From Bacteroides caecimuris (lineage in GTDB: Bacteria > Bacteroidota > Bacteroidia > Bacteroidales > Bacteroidaceae): DNA of 64,000 nt. Each line of letters starts with the position of its first letter. Position 1 is the stretch's first letter. Below the pieces are notes generated by a model, which had not been told where the DNA came from, made no database searches, and saw only the letters and a program-made list of their open reading frames with translations. The stretch covers positions 1,860,001-1,924,000 of the forward strand of contig NZ_CP015401.2 of assembly GCF_001688725.2 (NCBI RefSeq), read 5' to 3'. Of the stretch, positions 16,893 to 25,573 are shown piece after piece. Both the position numbers and the translations under genes were made by a program.

Positions 16893-17375
16893 ATGAATAC
16901 ACGATTTGAAAAATCAGTCCGCTCGTCGGACGAATGGTACACCCCGAAGGAGGTGTTGAAAGCGTTAGGCAGGTTCGACCTTGACCCTTGCGCCCCTATC
17001 CGTCCGTTGTGGCCGACCGCCGAAGTCATGTATGACCGGAACATGGACGGATTGTCCCTGAAATGGGAAGGGCGTGTATGGCTCAATCCTCCGTACTCGC
17101 GTCCCCTTATCGAACAGTTTGTCCGAAAGCTGGCGGAACACGGCAACGGCATCGCGCTGTTGTTCAACCGTTGCGATTCCAAAATGTTTCAGGACGTCAT
17201 TTTCGAGAAAGCGACGGGCATGAAATTCCTGCGCCACCGCATCCGGTTTTACCGCCCGGACGGAACACGCGGCGATTCTCCCGGTTGCGGCAGCATCCTG
17301 ATCGCATTCGGAGTGGAAAACGCAGAAGTGCTGAAAAACTGCAGCATTGAAGGCAAGTATGTACAACTCAATTAA
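16893..17375 (+). CDS. Phage-type DNA N6-adenine methyltransferase (Dam-like, PF05869 type)
   Basis: This is a 160-residue protein of the short phage N6-adenine methyltransferase family. It has SSDEWYTPKEVLKAL at the N-terminus, DLDPCAP (SAM-binding) and the catalytic motif VWLNPPYSRPL. I start at the ATG at 16893 because it has a good AAAGGAG Shine-Dalgarno 5 nt upstream, while 16869 lies inside the previous gene. It is embedded between the TraL-position gene and traM, so it is expressed with the transfer apparatus. The likely role is methylating element DNA before or after transfer so the recipient does not restrict it. No restriction endonuclease is seen beside it. Confidence 0.85.
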   Translation: MNTRFEKSVRSSDEWYTPKEVLKALGRFDLDPCAPIRPLWPTAEVMYDRNMDGLSLKWEGRVWLNPPYSRPLIEQFVRKLAEHGNGIALLFNRCDSKMFQDVIFEKATGMKFLRHRIRFYRPDGTRGDSPGCGSILIAFGVENAEVLKNCSIEGKYVQLN

Positions 17376-17382
17376 AAGATGT

Positions 17383-18534
17383 ATGATGAAGATATTTGAT
17401 AAAATCAATTTCAGGGAGCCGAAGTATATGCTTCCGGCTGTCCTGTATATCCCGCTTCTGGTTGCATCGTACTTCATCTTCGACCTGTTTCATACCGAAA
17501 CGGCGGAGATTCCGGACAAGACGCTGCAGACAACGGAGTTTTTGAACCCCGATTTGCCGGATGCCCGGCTTAAAGGCGGTGACGGCATAGGCAGCAAGTA
17601 CGAGAACATGGCCAAATCATGGGGTAAGATACAGGATTACTCCGCAGTGGATAACATAGAACGAGATGAACCCGATGACAACAAGGAAGAATATGAATCG
17701 CAATACACGGTGGACGACATCGCCTTGCTCGATGAGCAACAGCAGGAAAAGGCTGCGGCAGCGCAAATTGCCGATGCCAAGACACGCGAGCAAGAAGCTC
17801 TCGCGGAACTGGAGAAAGCCCTTGCCGAAGCAAGGTTGAGAGGACGCAATGAGGTATTACCGGCGACCGATACGGACAGTACCGCATCGGCGCAACCCCC
17901 GACGGCAACCATAGAGGTCAAGGGAAAAATAGAGGAAGAGAGCCGTTCGGTAAAAGCCCCGTCAGAGAACGAACCGCCCAGCGAAGTGGTACGCAAGGTA
18001 AAGACGGCTTCGGATTACTTCAATACGCTTGCGGTCAATGCCCGTGAACCGAAACTGATAAAGGCCATTATCGACGAGGACATCAAGGCGGTGGACGGCT
18101 CGCGTGTGCGGTTGCGTCTGCTCGACGACGTGGAGATCAACGAGTGCGTGGTCAAACGAGGGTCGTATCTGTATGCCACCATGAGCGGCTTCTCGTCGGG
18201 GCGTGTGAAGGGGAACATCACCAGCATTCTCATCGAGGACGAACTGGTGAAGGTCAGCCTGTCCCTTTACGACACGGACGGCATGGAAGGGCTTTATGTA
18301 CCGAACAGCCAGTTCCGGGAAACGAGCAAGGATGTGGCAAGCGGTGCGGTGTCGGGGAATCTGAACATGAATACCGGCAGTTACGGCAACAGTCTCTCGC
18401 AATGGGGAATGCAAGCCGCTACGAATGCCTACCAGAAAACGAGCAATGCCATCGGCAAAGCTATCAAAAAAAATAAGGTAAAGCTGAAATACGGCACTTT
18501 CGTCTATCTGGTGAACGGACGTGAGAAACAGTAA
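17383..18534 (+). CDS. traM: TraM conjugation protein (VirB10-like)
   Basis: From the ATG at 17383 this is a 383-residue protein. It has one N-terminal membrane helix (about 14-34), then a long Glu/Ala/Gln-rich coiled or extended linker (about 90-215), then a folded periplasmic domain. That domain contains VRLRLLDDVEINECVVKRG and the conserved FSSGRVKGNITSI and DGMEGLYVPNS. This layout of anchor, spacer and beta-rich C-terminal domain is that of TraM, the VirB10 equivalent bridging inner and outer membrane. An upstream Met at 17347 lies within the methyltransferase gene and would break the usual start-anchor spacing. Confidence 0.9.
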   Translation: MMKIFDKINFREPKYMLPAVLYIPLLVASYFIFDLFHTETAEIPDKTLQTTEFLNPDLPDARLKGGDGIGSKYENMAKSWGKIQDYSAVDNIERDEPDDNKEEYESQYTVDDIALLDEQQQEKAAAAQIADAKTREQEALAELEKALAEARLRGRNEVLPATDTDSTASAQPPTATIEVKGKIEEESRSVKAPSENEPPSEVVRKVKTASDYFNTLAVNAREPKLIKAIIDEDIKAVDGSRVRLRLLDDVEINECVVKRGSYLYATMSGFSSGRVKGNITSILIEDELVKVSLSLYDTDGMEGLYVPNSQFRETSKDVASGAVSGNLNMNTGSYGNSLSQWGMQAATNAYQKTSNAIGKAIKKNKVKLKYGTFVYLVNGREKQ

Positions 18535-18545
18535 AAACGGAAGCC

Positions 18546-19331
18546 ATGATAGAGATTGACAACATATATAATATGGACTGTATCGAGGGTATGAAGCTCA
18601 TGGCGAACGGCAGTGTCGATGCCGTGATAGCGGATTTGCCTTACGGCGTGTTGAACCGTAGCAACAAGGCGGCACACTGGGACAGGCAGATACCGCTCGA
18701 AGCGTTGTGGAAACAGTACCGCAGGATCACCAAGCCGGGAAGCCCCGTTATCCTCTTTGCGCAGGGCATTTTCTCGGCGCAACTCATGCTCTCGCAACCC
18801 CGGATGTGGCGGTATAACCTCGTGTGGCGGAAAGACCGGGTAACGGGTCACCTGAATGCCAACCGGATGCCGCTACGCCAGCATGAGGACATCATCGTGT
18901 TCTACGACCGTCAGCCGGTATATCATCCTCAAATGACGCCGTGTCCACCGGAACGGAGGAATCATGGACGCCGCAAGACGGACGGTTTCACGAACCGCTG
19001 TTACGGTGAAATGAAACTGGCTCCGGTGCGTGTTGCCGAAGACAAGTACCCGACCTCTGTCATTTCCATACCCAAGGAACACAAGACAGGAGCATTCTAT
19101 CATCCGACACAGAAGCCGGTAGCCTTGATAGAGTACCTGATACGTACCTATACCAACGAGGGCGATGTGGTGCTGGACAACTGCATCGGTTCGGGTACGA
19201 CCGCCATTGCCGCCATCCGCACGGGGCGGCATTACATCGGATTCGAGATTGAACCGACGTATTGCGAAATTGTCGGACGACGGATTCGGGAGGAACTGGA
19301 ACGTGGTCATGGATTAAAGAAAGCGAAATAA
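18546..19331 (+). CDS. DNA methyltransferase (beta-class, DLPYG motif)
   Basis: This is a 261-residue site-specific DNA methyltransferase. The catalytic motif IADLPYGVLN is near residue 32, and the SAM-binding LDNCIGSGTTAIAA near residue 205. The order catalytic-then-SAM marks the beta class (N6-adenine or N4-cytosine). HPTQKPVALIEYLIRTY is the usual motif before the SAM loop. It follows traM by 11 nt and precedes traN. It is the second methyltransferase embedded in this tra operon, with no partner nuclease in sight, consistent with anti-restriction use. The target site cannot be read from sequence. Confidence 0.9.
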   Translation: MIEIDNIYNMDCIEGMKLMANGSVDAVIADLPYGVLNRSNKAAHWDRQIPLEALWKQYRRITKPGSPVILFAQGIFSAQLMLSQPRMWRYNLVWRKDRVTGHLNANRMPLRQHEDIIVFYDRQPVYHPQMTPCPPERRNHGRRKTDGFTNRCYGEMKLAPVRVAEDKYPTSVISIPKEHKTGAFYHPTQKPVALIEYLIRTYTNEGDVVLDNCIGSGTTAIAAIRTGRHYIGFEIEPTYCEIVGRRIREELERGHGLKKAK

Positions 19332-19368
19332 GGGAAATAAAGAAATAAACAATATCAACAGAAACGAT

Positions 19369-20220
19369 ATGAACAAGAAAATAATTGTAACTGCATTTCT
19401 TCTGGCGGCAGGACTTTTTGCCACACGGAACGCACAGGCTCAGCGTACATACGAAGAGATGGAACGGCTGACTGTCAATGAACAGGTAACGACCGTCATC
19501 ACAGCCACGGAACCGGTCCGCTTCGTGGATATTTCCACAGACAAGGTGGCGGGCGACCAACCCATTGAGAACATCATCCGGTTGAAGCCCAAAGAGACGG
19601 GACACGAGGACGGTGAAGTGCTGGCCATCGTCACCATCGTAACGGAACGCTATCGCACGCAGTATGCACTCATCTACACCACGCGGATAAGCGAGGCGGT
19701 GGCAGACAAGGAAATTCAGCTACAGGAACGGGATGCCTACAACAATCCTACGGTCTCGATGTCCACAGCCGACATGGTGCGTTTTGCAAGACGGGTGTGG
19801 AACTCGCCCGCGAAAATCCGCAACGTGGCGACCAAGGCGCACCGAATGGTAATGCGCCTGAACAATATTTACTCGGTGGGCGACTATTTCTTCATCGACT
19901 TTTCCATCGAGAACAAAACGAACATCCGTTTCGACATCGACGAGATACGGGTGAAACTGTCGGACAAGAAACTTTCGAAGGCAACCAACGCGCAGACCAT
20001 CGAGCTGACGCCTGCCCTGGTATTGGAACACGGCAAGACGTTCAAGCACGGCTACCGGAACGTGATTGTCGTGAAAAAGATGACCTTTCCGAACGACAAG
20101 CTGCTGACCATCGAAATGACGGAACAACAAATCAGCGGGCGCAATATCAGCCTGAACATTGACTACGAGGATGTGCTGTCGGCCGATTCATTTAACACCG
20201 CTTTATTGGAGGAGGAATGA
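19369..20220 (+). CDS. traN: TraN conjugation protein (DUF4138, VirB9-like)
   Basis: This is a 283-residue periplasmic protein with a signal peptide ending near residue 25 (ATRNAQAQ) and a beta-rich mature part. It shows TVITATEPVRFVDIS near the N-terminus. A C-terminal domain contains YFIDFSIENKTNIRFDIDEIRVKLSDKK, a signature of the Bacteroidota TraN/DUF4138 family. By analogy to VirB9/TrbG it forms part of the outer-membrane core complex with TraM and TraO. The following traO start overlaps its stop (ATGA). Confidence 0.9.
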   Translation: MNKKIIVTAFLLAAGLFATRNAQAQRTYEEMERLTVNEQVTTVITATEPVRFVDISTDKVAGDQPIENIIRLKPKETGHEDGEVLAIVTIVTERYRTQYALIYTTRISEAVADKEIQLQERDAYNNPTVSMSTADMVRFARRVWNSPAKIRNVATKAHRMVMRLNNIYSVGDYFFIDFSIENKTNIRFDIDEIRVKLSDKKLSKATNAQTIELTPALVLEHGKTFKHGYRNVIVVKKMTFPNDKLLTIEMTEQQISGRNISLNIDYEDVLSADSFNTALLEEE

Positions 20221-20729
20221 CGATGAAAAAGACGATAATACTGATGCTTGCCTGCATGTGCGTCTTCATGAATGCAAGTGCGCAGCGTAACAGCGGCCGC
20301 CTCTCGCTTGGAGTGGGATTGCTGTATGAGAACGGCATGGACGTAACGCTTGCTTACGAACATGAAATGAACTACCGCCATGCGTGGGAGTTTTTCGCCA
20401 ACGGCTATCTGAAATGGACGGAATGTAAATCTTGCGGTCATATTTGTCCGGAATCCTTCTGGCGCAACTATCGCACTTACGGTTTCGGTGTGGCGTACAA
20501 ACCTTGTGTGGTGCGTGGACGCAACCATTACGGCAACTTGCGTATCGGAGCTTCGGCAGGGAGCGACACGAACAAGTTTCTTGCCGGAATCCATGTGGGT
20601 TACGAGCACAATTATGTGCTGCGGTCGGGATGCACACTGTTCTGGCAGGTAAAGAGTGACATGATGATAAAAGGGGCGGATTTGCTGCGGACAGGTATCG
20701 TGCTGGGGGTGAAACTGCCGATAAAATAA
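20217..20729 (+). CDS. traO: TraO conjugation protein (outer-membrane beta-barrel-like)
   Basis: This is a 170-residue protein with a signal peptide (cleavage near 23, NASAQR). The mature part is beta-rich with alternating aromatic/Gly strands (RLSLGVGLLYENGMDVTLAY, GNLRIGASAGSDTNKFLAGI) ending LGVKLPIK, the look of a small outer-membrane barrel. TraO is always next to TraN in these operons. A GGAGGA Shine-Dalgarno precedes the ATG, unusually strong for this genome, and the start overlaps the traN stop by 4 nt. A Met two codons later is an alternative start. Confidence 0.88.
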   Translation: MTMKKTIILMLACMCVFMNASAQRNSGRLSLGVGLLYENGMDVTLAYEHEMNYRHAWEFFANGYLKWTECKSCGHICPESFWRNYRTYGFGVAYKPCVVRGRNHYGNLRIGASAGSDTNKFLAGIHVGYEHNYVLRSGCTLFWQVKSDMMIKGADLLRTGIVLGVKLPIK

Positions 20730-20754
20730 AGGAAAAACAAAAAACGAAAATAAC

Positions 20755-21411
20755 ATGATACGAAAGATTCAATGGTTTGCAATGGCAGTGACGGCGGTAT
20801 TGTGCGCTGCCTGTGACGCCCATATCGACGTACCTGATACGGCGGTACGTCCGGGACATATTCTCTGCGAGGACGGTACGGCTTTATCCTACGTACAGTA
20901 TGAACAGTCGGGAAAACGGGCAATAGCGGTTGTCTTCGATACCGAACACCGTGAAGGTACGGAAGGGAACGGCTATGCGGTTTACCTGTGGGACATTGCT
21001 CCGGCAGCTTTTGCCGACAGCCTCGGTGTCGCACAAGGGACGTCGGCCGACATCGAGGCTTTGGACGGGAACATGAACACCTTTGCGCTGTACGACACAC
21101 GGGAGACGGCTTCGCCTATGGCGGAAGCGGTCTTTGACCTGTGGCGGTACGGACAGAGTGCCTATATCCCGTCGGTGGCACAGATGCGGCTGCTGTATGC
21201 CGTCCGGGAAACCGTCAATCCTGTCATCGAACGGTGTGGCGGCCATCCGCTGCCGTTGGATGAAAACGACTGCTGGTACTGGACATCGACGGAGGTAACC
21301 GGACAGGAAACGGCGAAAGCGTGGCTTTACTCGACAGGAAGCGGTGCGATGCAGGAGACCCCGAAGACACAGGCGCACAAGGTGCGGCCGATTATCACAC
21401 TGAACAGGTAG
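20755..21411 (+). CDS. Conjugation-operon lipoprotein with DUF1566-like domain
   Basis: This is a 218-residue protein with a lipoprotein signal (lipobox VLCAAC, Cys20). The mature part ends with a DUF1566-like segment: PSVAQMRLLYAVRETVN, then WYWTSTEVTGQETAKAWLYS, then HKVRPIITLNR. Such domains are common in Bacteroidota surface lipoproteins. It follows TraO and precedes the coupling protein, so it is probably an outer-membrane-linked accessory of the T4SS, for example in mating-pair contact or entry exclusion. That role is inferred from position only. Confidence 0.75.
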   Translation: MIRKIQWFAMAVTAVLCAACDAHIDVPDTAVRPGHILCEDGTALSYVQYEQSGKRAIAVVFDTEHREGTEGNGYAVYLWDIAPAAFADSLGVAQGTSADIEALDGNMNTFALYDTRETASPMAEAVFDLWRYGQSAYIPSVAQMRLLYAVRETVNPVIERCGGHPLPLDENDCWYWTSTEVTGQETAKAWLYSTGSGAMQETPKTQAHKVRPIITLNR

Positions 21412-21439
21412 GAACGAAAAGAGGGAAAGGACAAAGACA

Positions 21440-23626
21440 ATGGAAGAAAGCAAGGAACTACAAGGATTTTACAAAATATTCCGTGCGGTCATCTATATCT
21501 CCGTGCTGATGGAGTTCTTCGAGTATGCCATAGACCTTGCCATGCTCGACCACTGGGGCGGCATATTGATTGATATACACGGGCGCATCAAGCGATGGAT
21601 GATCTATAACGACGGCAACCTCGTGTATAGTAAGATAGCGACCTTCCTACTCATCTGCATCACTTGTATCGGCACACGCAACAAAAAACACTTGGAGTTT
21701 GACGCACGCAGGCAAGTGTTATATCCACTTATCTGCGGATTGTTCTTGATTGTGTTCTCCGTGTGGCTGTACCATCATACGATGGAAACGAGGCTCTACA
21801 CCCTGCCGCTGAACATCATCTTCTATATGGCGGCTACGCTGGTCGGTGTGATATTGGTGCATATCGCATTGGATAACATCTCGAAGTTCATCAAGGAGGG
21901 ACTGGGTAAAGACCGGTTTAACTTCGAGAATGAAAGTTTCGAGCAGAGCGAAGAGAAGGATGAGAACCAGTATAGCGTGAATATACCGATGCGGTACTAT
22001 TACAAAGGTAAATTTCGCAAGGGATGGGTGTCGATAAGCAACTGTTTCAGAGGAACATGGGTGGTTGGAACTCCAGGTAGCGGTAAGACGTTCAGTATCA
22101 TAGAACCGTTCATCCGCCAACATAGTGCCAAGGGCTTCGCGATGGTGGTCTATGACTACAAATTTCCGACACTTGCCACTAAACTTTACTATCATTACAA
22201 GAAAAACCAGAAGCTCGGCAAAGTGCCAAAAGGATGCAAGTTCAACATCATCAACTTCGTGGATGTGGAGTACAGCAAACGGGTGAACCCCATTCAGGCA
22301 AAGTACATCAATAATCTTGCGGCGGCGAGCGAAACGGCGGAAACCCTGTTGGAATCCCTGCAGAAAGGCAAGAAAGAGGGAGGCGGAGGCAGTGACCAGT
22401 TCTTTCAGACTTCTGCCGTGAACTTTCTTGCCGCCTGTATCTACTTTTTCGTGAACTACGAGCGGGAACCCTACGATGCAAACGGAAAGAAACTGTATGC
22501 GGAGAAACGGCAAGATCCGCAGACGAAGTTCTGGAAGCCGACGGGTGTCGTTCGTGACCGTGAGGGTGGCAGCATCGTGGAACCTGCCTATTGGCTTGGA
22601 AAATACTCGGATATGCCGCATATCCTTTCATTTCTCAATGAGAGCTACCAGACTATTTTTGAGGTACTTGAGACGGACAACGAGGTCGCGCCGTTGCTCG
22701 GCCCGTTCCAAACGGCCTTCAAAAACAAGGCGATGGAACAGTTGGAAGGTATGATAGGTACGCTGCGTGTCTATACCAGCCGTTTGGCTACAAAGGAATC
22801 TTACTGGATATTCCACAAGGATGGGGACGATTTCGACCTGAAAGTTAGTGACCCCAAGTCACCCAGTTATCTGCTGATAGCCAACGATCCGGAAATGGAA
22901 AGTATCATCGGAGCGTTGAACGCTCTGATATTGAACCGTCTCGTTACCCGTGTGAACACCGGGCAGGGGAAAAATATTCCGGTCAGCATCATCGTGGATG
23001 AGCTACCGACACTGTATTTCCACAAGATAGACCGACTGATAGGTACGGCGAGAAGCAACAAGGTAAGCGTAACGCTGGGTTTTCAGGAGTTGCCGCAGTT
23101 GGAGGCTGACTACGGAAAAGTGGGAATGCAAAAAATCATCACGACAGTGGGCAACGTGGTAAGCGGTTCAGCTCGCGCAAAAGAGACACTGGAATGGTTG
23201 TCGAATGACATTTTCGGCAAGGTGGTACAGGTCAAAAAGGGCGTGACGATCGACCGGGACAAAACGAGTATCAATCTCAATGAGAACATGGACAGTCTTG
23301 TACCCGCCTCGAAAATTTCGGATATGGCGACGGGATGGATTTGCGGACAGACGGCACGTGATTTCGTGAAGACGAAAACCGGTACGGGAGGCTCGATGAA
23401 CATTCAGGAGTCGGAAGAGTTCAAGACTACAAAGTTCTTCTGCAAGACGGATTTCGATATGAGGGAGATAAAAGCGGAGGAAGCGGCCTATGTACCGCTA
23501 CCGAAGTTCTACACTTTCAAGTCGAGGGAGGAACGGGAACGCATCTTGTATAAAAATTTCATACAAGTCGGACAGGATGTAAAAGACATGATAGCGGATG
23601 TACTGAACAAGCGTGGGGCGAAATAA
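21440..23626 (+). CDS. mobC: Type IV coupling protein (VirD4/TraG family, MobC-type)
   Basis: This is a 728-residue coupling protein that would hand the DNA-relaxase complex to the T4SS. N-terminal membrane helices lie near residues 15-35, 65-80, 92-110 and 115-140. The ATPase domain has Walker A GTPGSGKT (210-217), the NPIQAKYINN segment and a Walker B-like SIIVDELPTLY near 515. GFQELPQLEADYG and a TypeIV-like C-terminus follow. Length and motifs are those of MobC-type coupling proteins of Bacteroides conjugative transposons. It is the last gene of the tra operon and is followed by a strong terminator. Confidence 0.93.
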   Translation: MEESKELQGFYKIFRAVIYISVLMEFFEYAIDLAMLDHWGGILIDIHGRIKRWMIYNDGNLVYSKIATFLLICITCIGTRNKKHLEFDARRQVLYPLICGLFLIVFSVWLYHHTMETRLYTLPLNIIFYMAATLVGVILVHIALDNISKFIKEGLGKDRFNFENESFEQSEEKDENQYSVNIPMRYYYKGKFRKGWVSISNCFRGTWVVGTPGSGKTFSIIEPFIRQHSAKGFAMVVYDYKFPTLATKLYYHYKKNQKLGKVPKGCKFNIINFVDVEYSKRVNPIQAKYINNLAAASETAETLLESLQKGKKEGGGGSDQFFQTSAVNFLAACIYFFVNYEREPYDANGKKLYAEKRQDPQTKFWKPTGVVRDREGGSIVEPAYWLGKYSDMPHILSFLNESYQTIFEVLETDNEVAPLLGPFQTAFKNKAMEQLEGMIGTLRVYTSRLATKESYWIFHKDGDDFDLKVSDPKSPSYLLIANDPEMESIIGALNALILNRLVTRVNTGQGKNIPVSIIVDELPTLYFHKIDRLIGTARSNKVSVTLGFQELPQLEADYGKVGMQKIITTVGNVVSGSARAKETLEWLSNDIFGKVVQVKKGVTIDRDKTSINLNENMDSLVPASKISDMATGWICGQTARDFVKTKTGTGGSMNIQESEEFKTTKFFCKTDFDMREIKAEEAAYVPLPKFYTFKSREERERILYKNFIQVGQDVKDMIADVLNKRGAK

Positions 23627-23630
23627 ATCA

Positions 23631-23671
23631 AAATCCCTGCAATAATTTACGTGGTTATTGCAGGGATTTTT
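23631..23671. terminator. Bidirectional intrinsic terminator between convergent genes
   Basis: AAATCCCTGCAATAA (23631-23645) and TTATTGCAGGGATTT (23655-23669) form a perfect 15-bp stem with flanking A and T runs. It ends the tra operon on the plus strand and the nuclease-like gene on the minus strand. Confidence 0.9.
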
Positions 23672-23713
23672 GTATTCCATTCAGCTACCCGAAATCTTGC
23701 GGACATAAATGAA

Positions 23714-24934
23714 TCATCTGACAGTTTCCGATTTGGAATCGTTTTCCGACAGCAGATTTTGTAATTTGTCGATGTCCGGTAGAGTCTTGCGCAAATTTTC
23801 CGGCATTTCTTGGGCTGTGCGGTATGTCGCCACGCCCATAGGCTTATCATAGTCGCGCACCATGATTTCGACAAATTGGCGGTTGGCATCCTGACATAGG
23901 ACAATACCGATTGAAGGGTTCTCGTGCGGTTTCTTGTCGGTCATATCATATACAGTCAGATAACCGCTAAGCTGTCCGAGATAATTCGGGCGGAACTTGC
24001 CCCGTTTCAATTCCACGATTACGCTGGCATTCAGTTCTCTGTTGAAGAATACAAGGTCAGCAAACATTTCCTCTCCGGCAACTATCAGGCGATGCTGACT
24101 GTCGATAAAAGTGAAGTCGTTTCCAAAACGGAGAATGAACTGCTTGATATTGGTTACGATTTGGTTTTCGATGACCTTTTCGTTCCAGTCCTGTTCGCGT
24201 TCTCCCACATTCTCCAGATTAACCATTTCGAGCATATACTCATCCTTGAACGCCAATGTCGCTTTTACGGCATAAATGGCTTCGGGCAGCACTTGAAGGA
24301 AGTTGCTCGGCAAAGATCCGCGATTTGAATAGATGTCTTCTTTCAAGTAATTTTTGAGAGAGGATAGCGACCACGCATTTTGAGCGGCACAATGGATATA
24401 GAACAATCGTTCTGCGATGTCTTTTGAACGAGTCAGGATTTCAATATGATGTGAAAAGCTAATCTTGACAAAATCGTCCCAGGTAAATTCGGTATTGACC
24501 GGTTGCCCGATAAGTTGCAGCAGTAGATGCTCGTCAATATCCAATTCGCCCAACGCTGTTGGATGAATTAAAGCCGTACCCTTTTCCGACGAATGGTTTT
24601 CCAATTCGCCCAACACTGTTGGACGAATTAAAAACGTCCTCCATTCCTCATAGAATGAGCGCATCCGTTTCAACCCCGATTCAGAAAAGCCGTGCAGACC
24701 GGGCAACTCCCGTTGAAGGAGCTTTGATATGGTAGGCAATGCTTTAGTACCCCAACAGCCGATGCGGGAATTTTCAGACACGAATTTCCCCACTCCAAAA
24801 TACAACGAGAGAGTTTCTTTGTTGACCGCAGCCGCACTTCTATACCGGCAGCGTTCGATGGCATGTTTGATTATCTCTACTGCCTCTGCATATTGTGTAT
24901 AATCCGATGGGATAACTTGTTGTTCCATATACAT
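23714..24934 (-). CDS. DUF1016 / YhcG-type PD-(D/E)XK nuclease-like protein
   Basis: This is a 406-residue protein. The N-terminal DUF1016_N helical domain has LYFGVGKFVSENS, WGTKALPTISKLLQRELPG and FSESGLKRMRSFYEEW. The C-terminal nuclease-like domain has FILRFGNDFTFIDSQHRLIV, EMFADLVFFN and VIVELKRGKF, the D...ELK signature of the PD-(D/E)XK fold. Between the two, a 20-residue unit (RPTVLGELE.../HPTALGELD...) is partly duplicated. A promoter box lies at 24949-24956. It is convergent to the tra operon. YhcG relatives occur in mobile elements and defence contexts, but their function is not settled. Confidence 0.88.
   Translation of the reverse strand: MYMEQQVIPSDYTQYAEAVEIIKHAIERCRYRSAAAVNKETLSLYFGVGKFVSENSRIGCWGTKALPTISKLLQRELPGLHGFSESGLKRMRSFYEEWRTFLIRPTVLGELENHSSEKGTALIHPTALGELDIDEHLLLQLIGQPVNTEFTWDDFVKISFSHHIEILTRSKDIAERLFYIHCAAQNAWSLSSLKNYLKEDIYSNRGSLPSNFLQVLPEAIYAVKATLAFKDEYMLEMVNLENVGEREQDWNEKVIENQIVTNIKQFILRFGNDFTFIDSQHRLIVAGEEMFADLVFFNRELNASVIVELKRGKFRPNYLGQLSGYLTVYDMTDKKPHENPSIGIVLCQDANRQFVEIMVRDYDKPMGVATYRTAQEMPENLRKTLPDIDKLQNLLSENDSKSETVR
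24541..24632 (-). repeat. 60-nt-period duplication inside the DUF1016 gene
   Basis: The 32-nt segments starting at 24541 and 24601 differ at only two bases and are exactly 60 nt apart, so the reading frame is kept. Each contains an inverted CCAAC-N3-GTTGG core. It encodes the repeated I(R/H)PT(V/A)LGEL stretch between the two domains. Number of units may vary between strains. Confidence 0.8.
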
Positions 24935-24948
24935 ACGTTTTTGTGCCG

Positions 24949-24956
24949 CAAAGGTA
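24949..24956 (-). promoter_or_regulatory. Putative -7 box of the DUF1016 gene
   Basis: On the minus strand TACCTTTG is an exact TAnnTTTG box, 15 nt upstream of the first start codon at 24934. A matching -33 TTTG at the usual distance is not seen. Confidence 0.5.
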
Positions 24957-25018
24957 CGAAAAATACGGGATATACAGGGCAGAATGCCAACATATTATAG
25001 TGCCGTGTGGGTCTTATT

Positions 25019-25471
25019 CGGTATTTTTAGCGTTCCGGTTTCCTGCACTCGCTTTGCTGCCAATCTACTCACTTAGATGTTCATGTGTCTGGGGCGTGCC
25101 GAGAAAGCCGGTAGCGGTGTGGATAAGATTGTGAGCGGTTGGCAGTCTTTGGGTTGGCCGCTTCCTACTGTAGCCGAGGAAACACGTCCGGACTATGTTG
25201 TGCTGACCTTGCAGTTAGGGATGAAAACCCGACAAGAAAACCTCGCAAGCAGGATTTGAGAAAAGAGCAAATCTTGGAGTTCTGTGTTGAGCCGCAATCC
25301 CTATCTGATATTTTGCAACATTTAGGATTGAAAGATAGGGAAAATCTTATGGAGGTCTATATCAATCCGATGATTGGTGCAGGGGTATTGGAAATGACGG
25401 AGCCGGACAATCCCACAAGCCGTAACCAGATGTATGTAACGGTAAAAGTGGAACAAGAATTTCAAAAGTAA
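25019..25471 (+). pseudogene. Remnant of an AlbA_2/ATP-binding transcriptional regulator
   Basis: Only the C-terminal third of a COG2865-type regulator remains. MFMCLGRAEKAGSGVDKI (from 25077) is the typical end of the HATPase-like domain. One codon upstream a TAG stands where a Gln is likely, with the same frame (Asn-Leu-Leu-Thr) continuing before it. After about 60 codons the frame ends at 25258. A winged-helix C-terminus (EQILEFCVEPQSLSDILQHL...TSRNQMYVTV) resumes in the next frame to 25471. The 5' portion is missing. Truncation, a nonsense codon and a frameshift together show decay. It fills most of the space between the DUF1016 gene and the hairpin at 25516. Confidence 0.75.
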
Positions 25472-25515
25472 GTTTATAATAGGATATTGCGGCTTGGACG
25501 CATCCAACCTCATAC

Positions 25516-25555
25516 AAATAACACTGCCCGCGTGAAAATGGGGGCAGTGTTATTT
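25516..25555. terminator. Strong hairpin between convergent gene ends
   Basis: AAATAACACTGCCC (25516-25529) and GGGCAGTGTTATTT (25542-25555) form a perfect 14-bp stem. It sits between the decayed plus-strand regulator and the 3' end of the minus-strand small-gene operon. It probably works as a terminator in both directions although the T-run is only TTTAT. Confidence 0.7.
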
Positions 25556-25573
25556 ATATGGTAGTTCGCTTAT

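Noticed and set aside
24541..24632. CRISPR-like repeat
   Set aside because: Only two units, in frame within a protein-coding gene, and no cas genes; it is a coding duplication. I saw no CRISPR array anywhere in the window.
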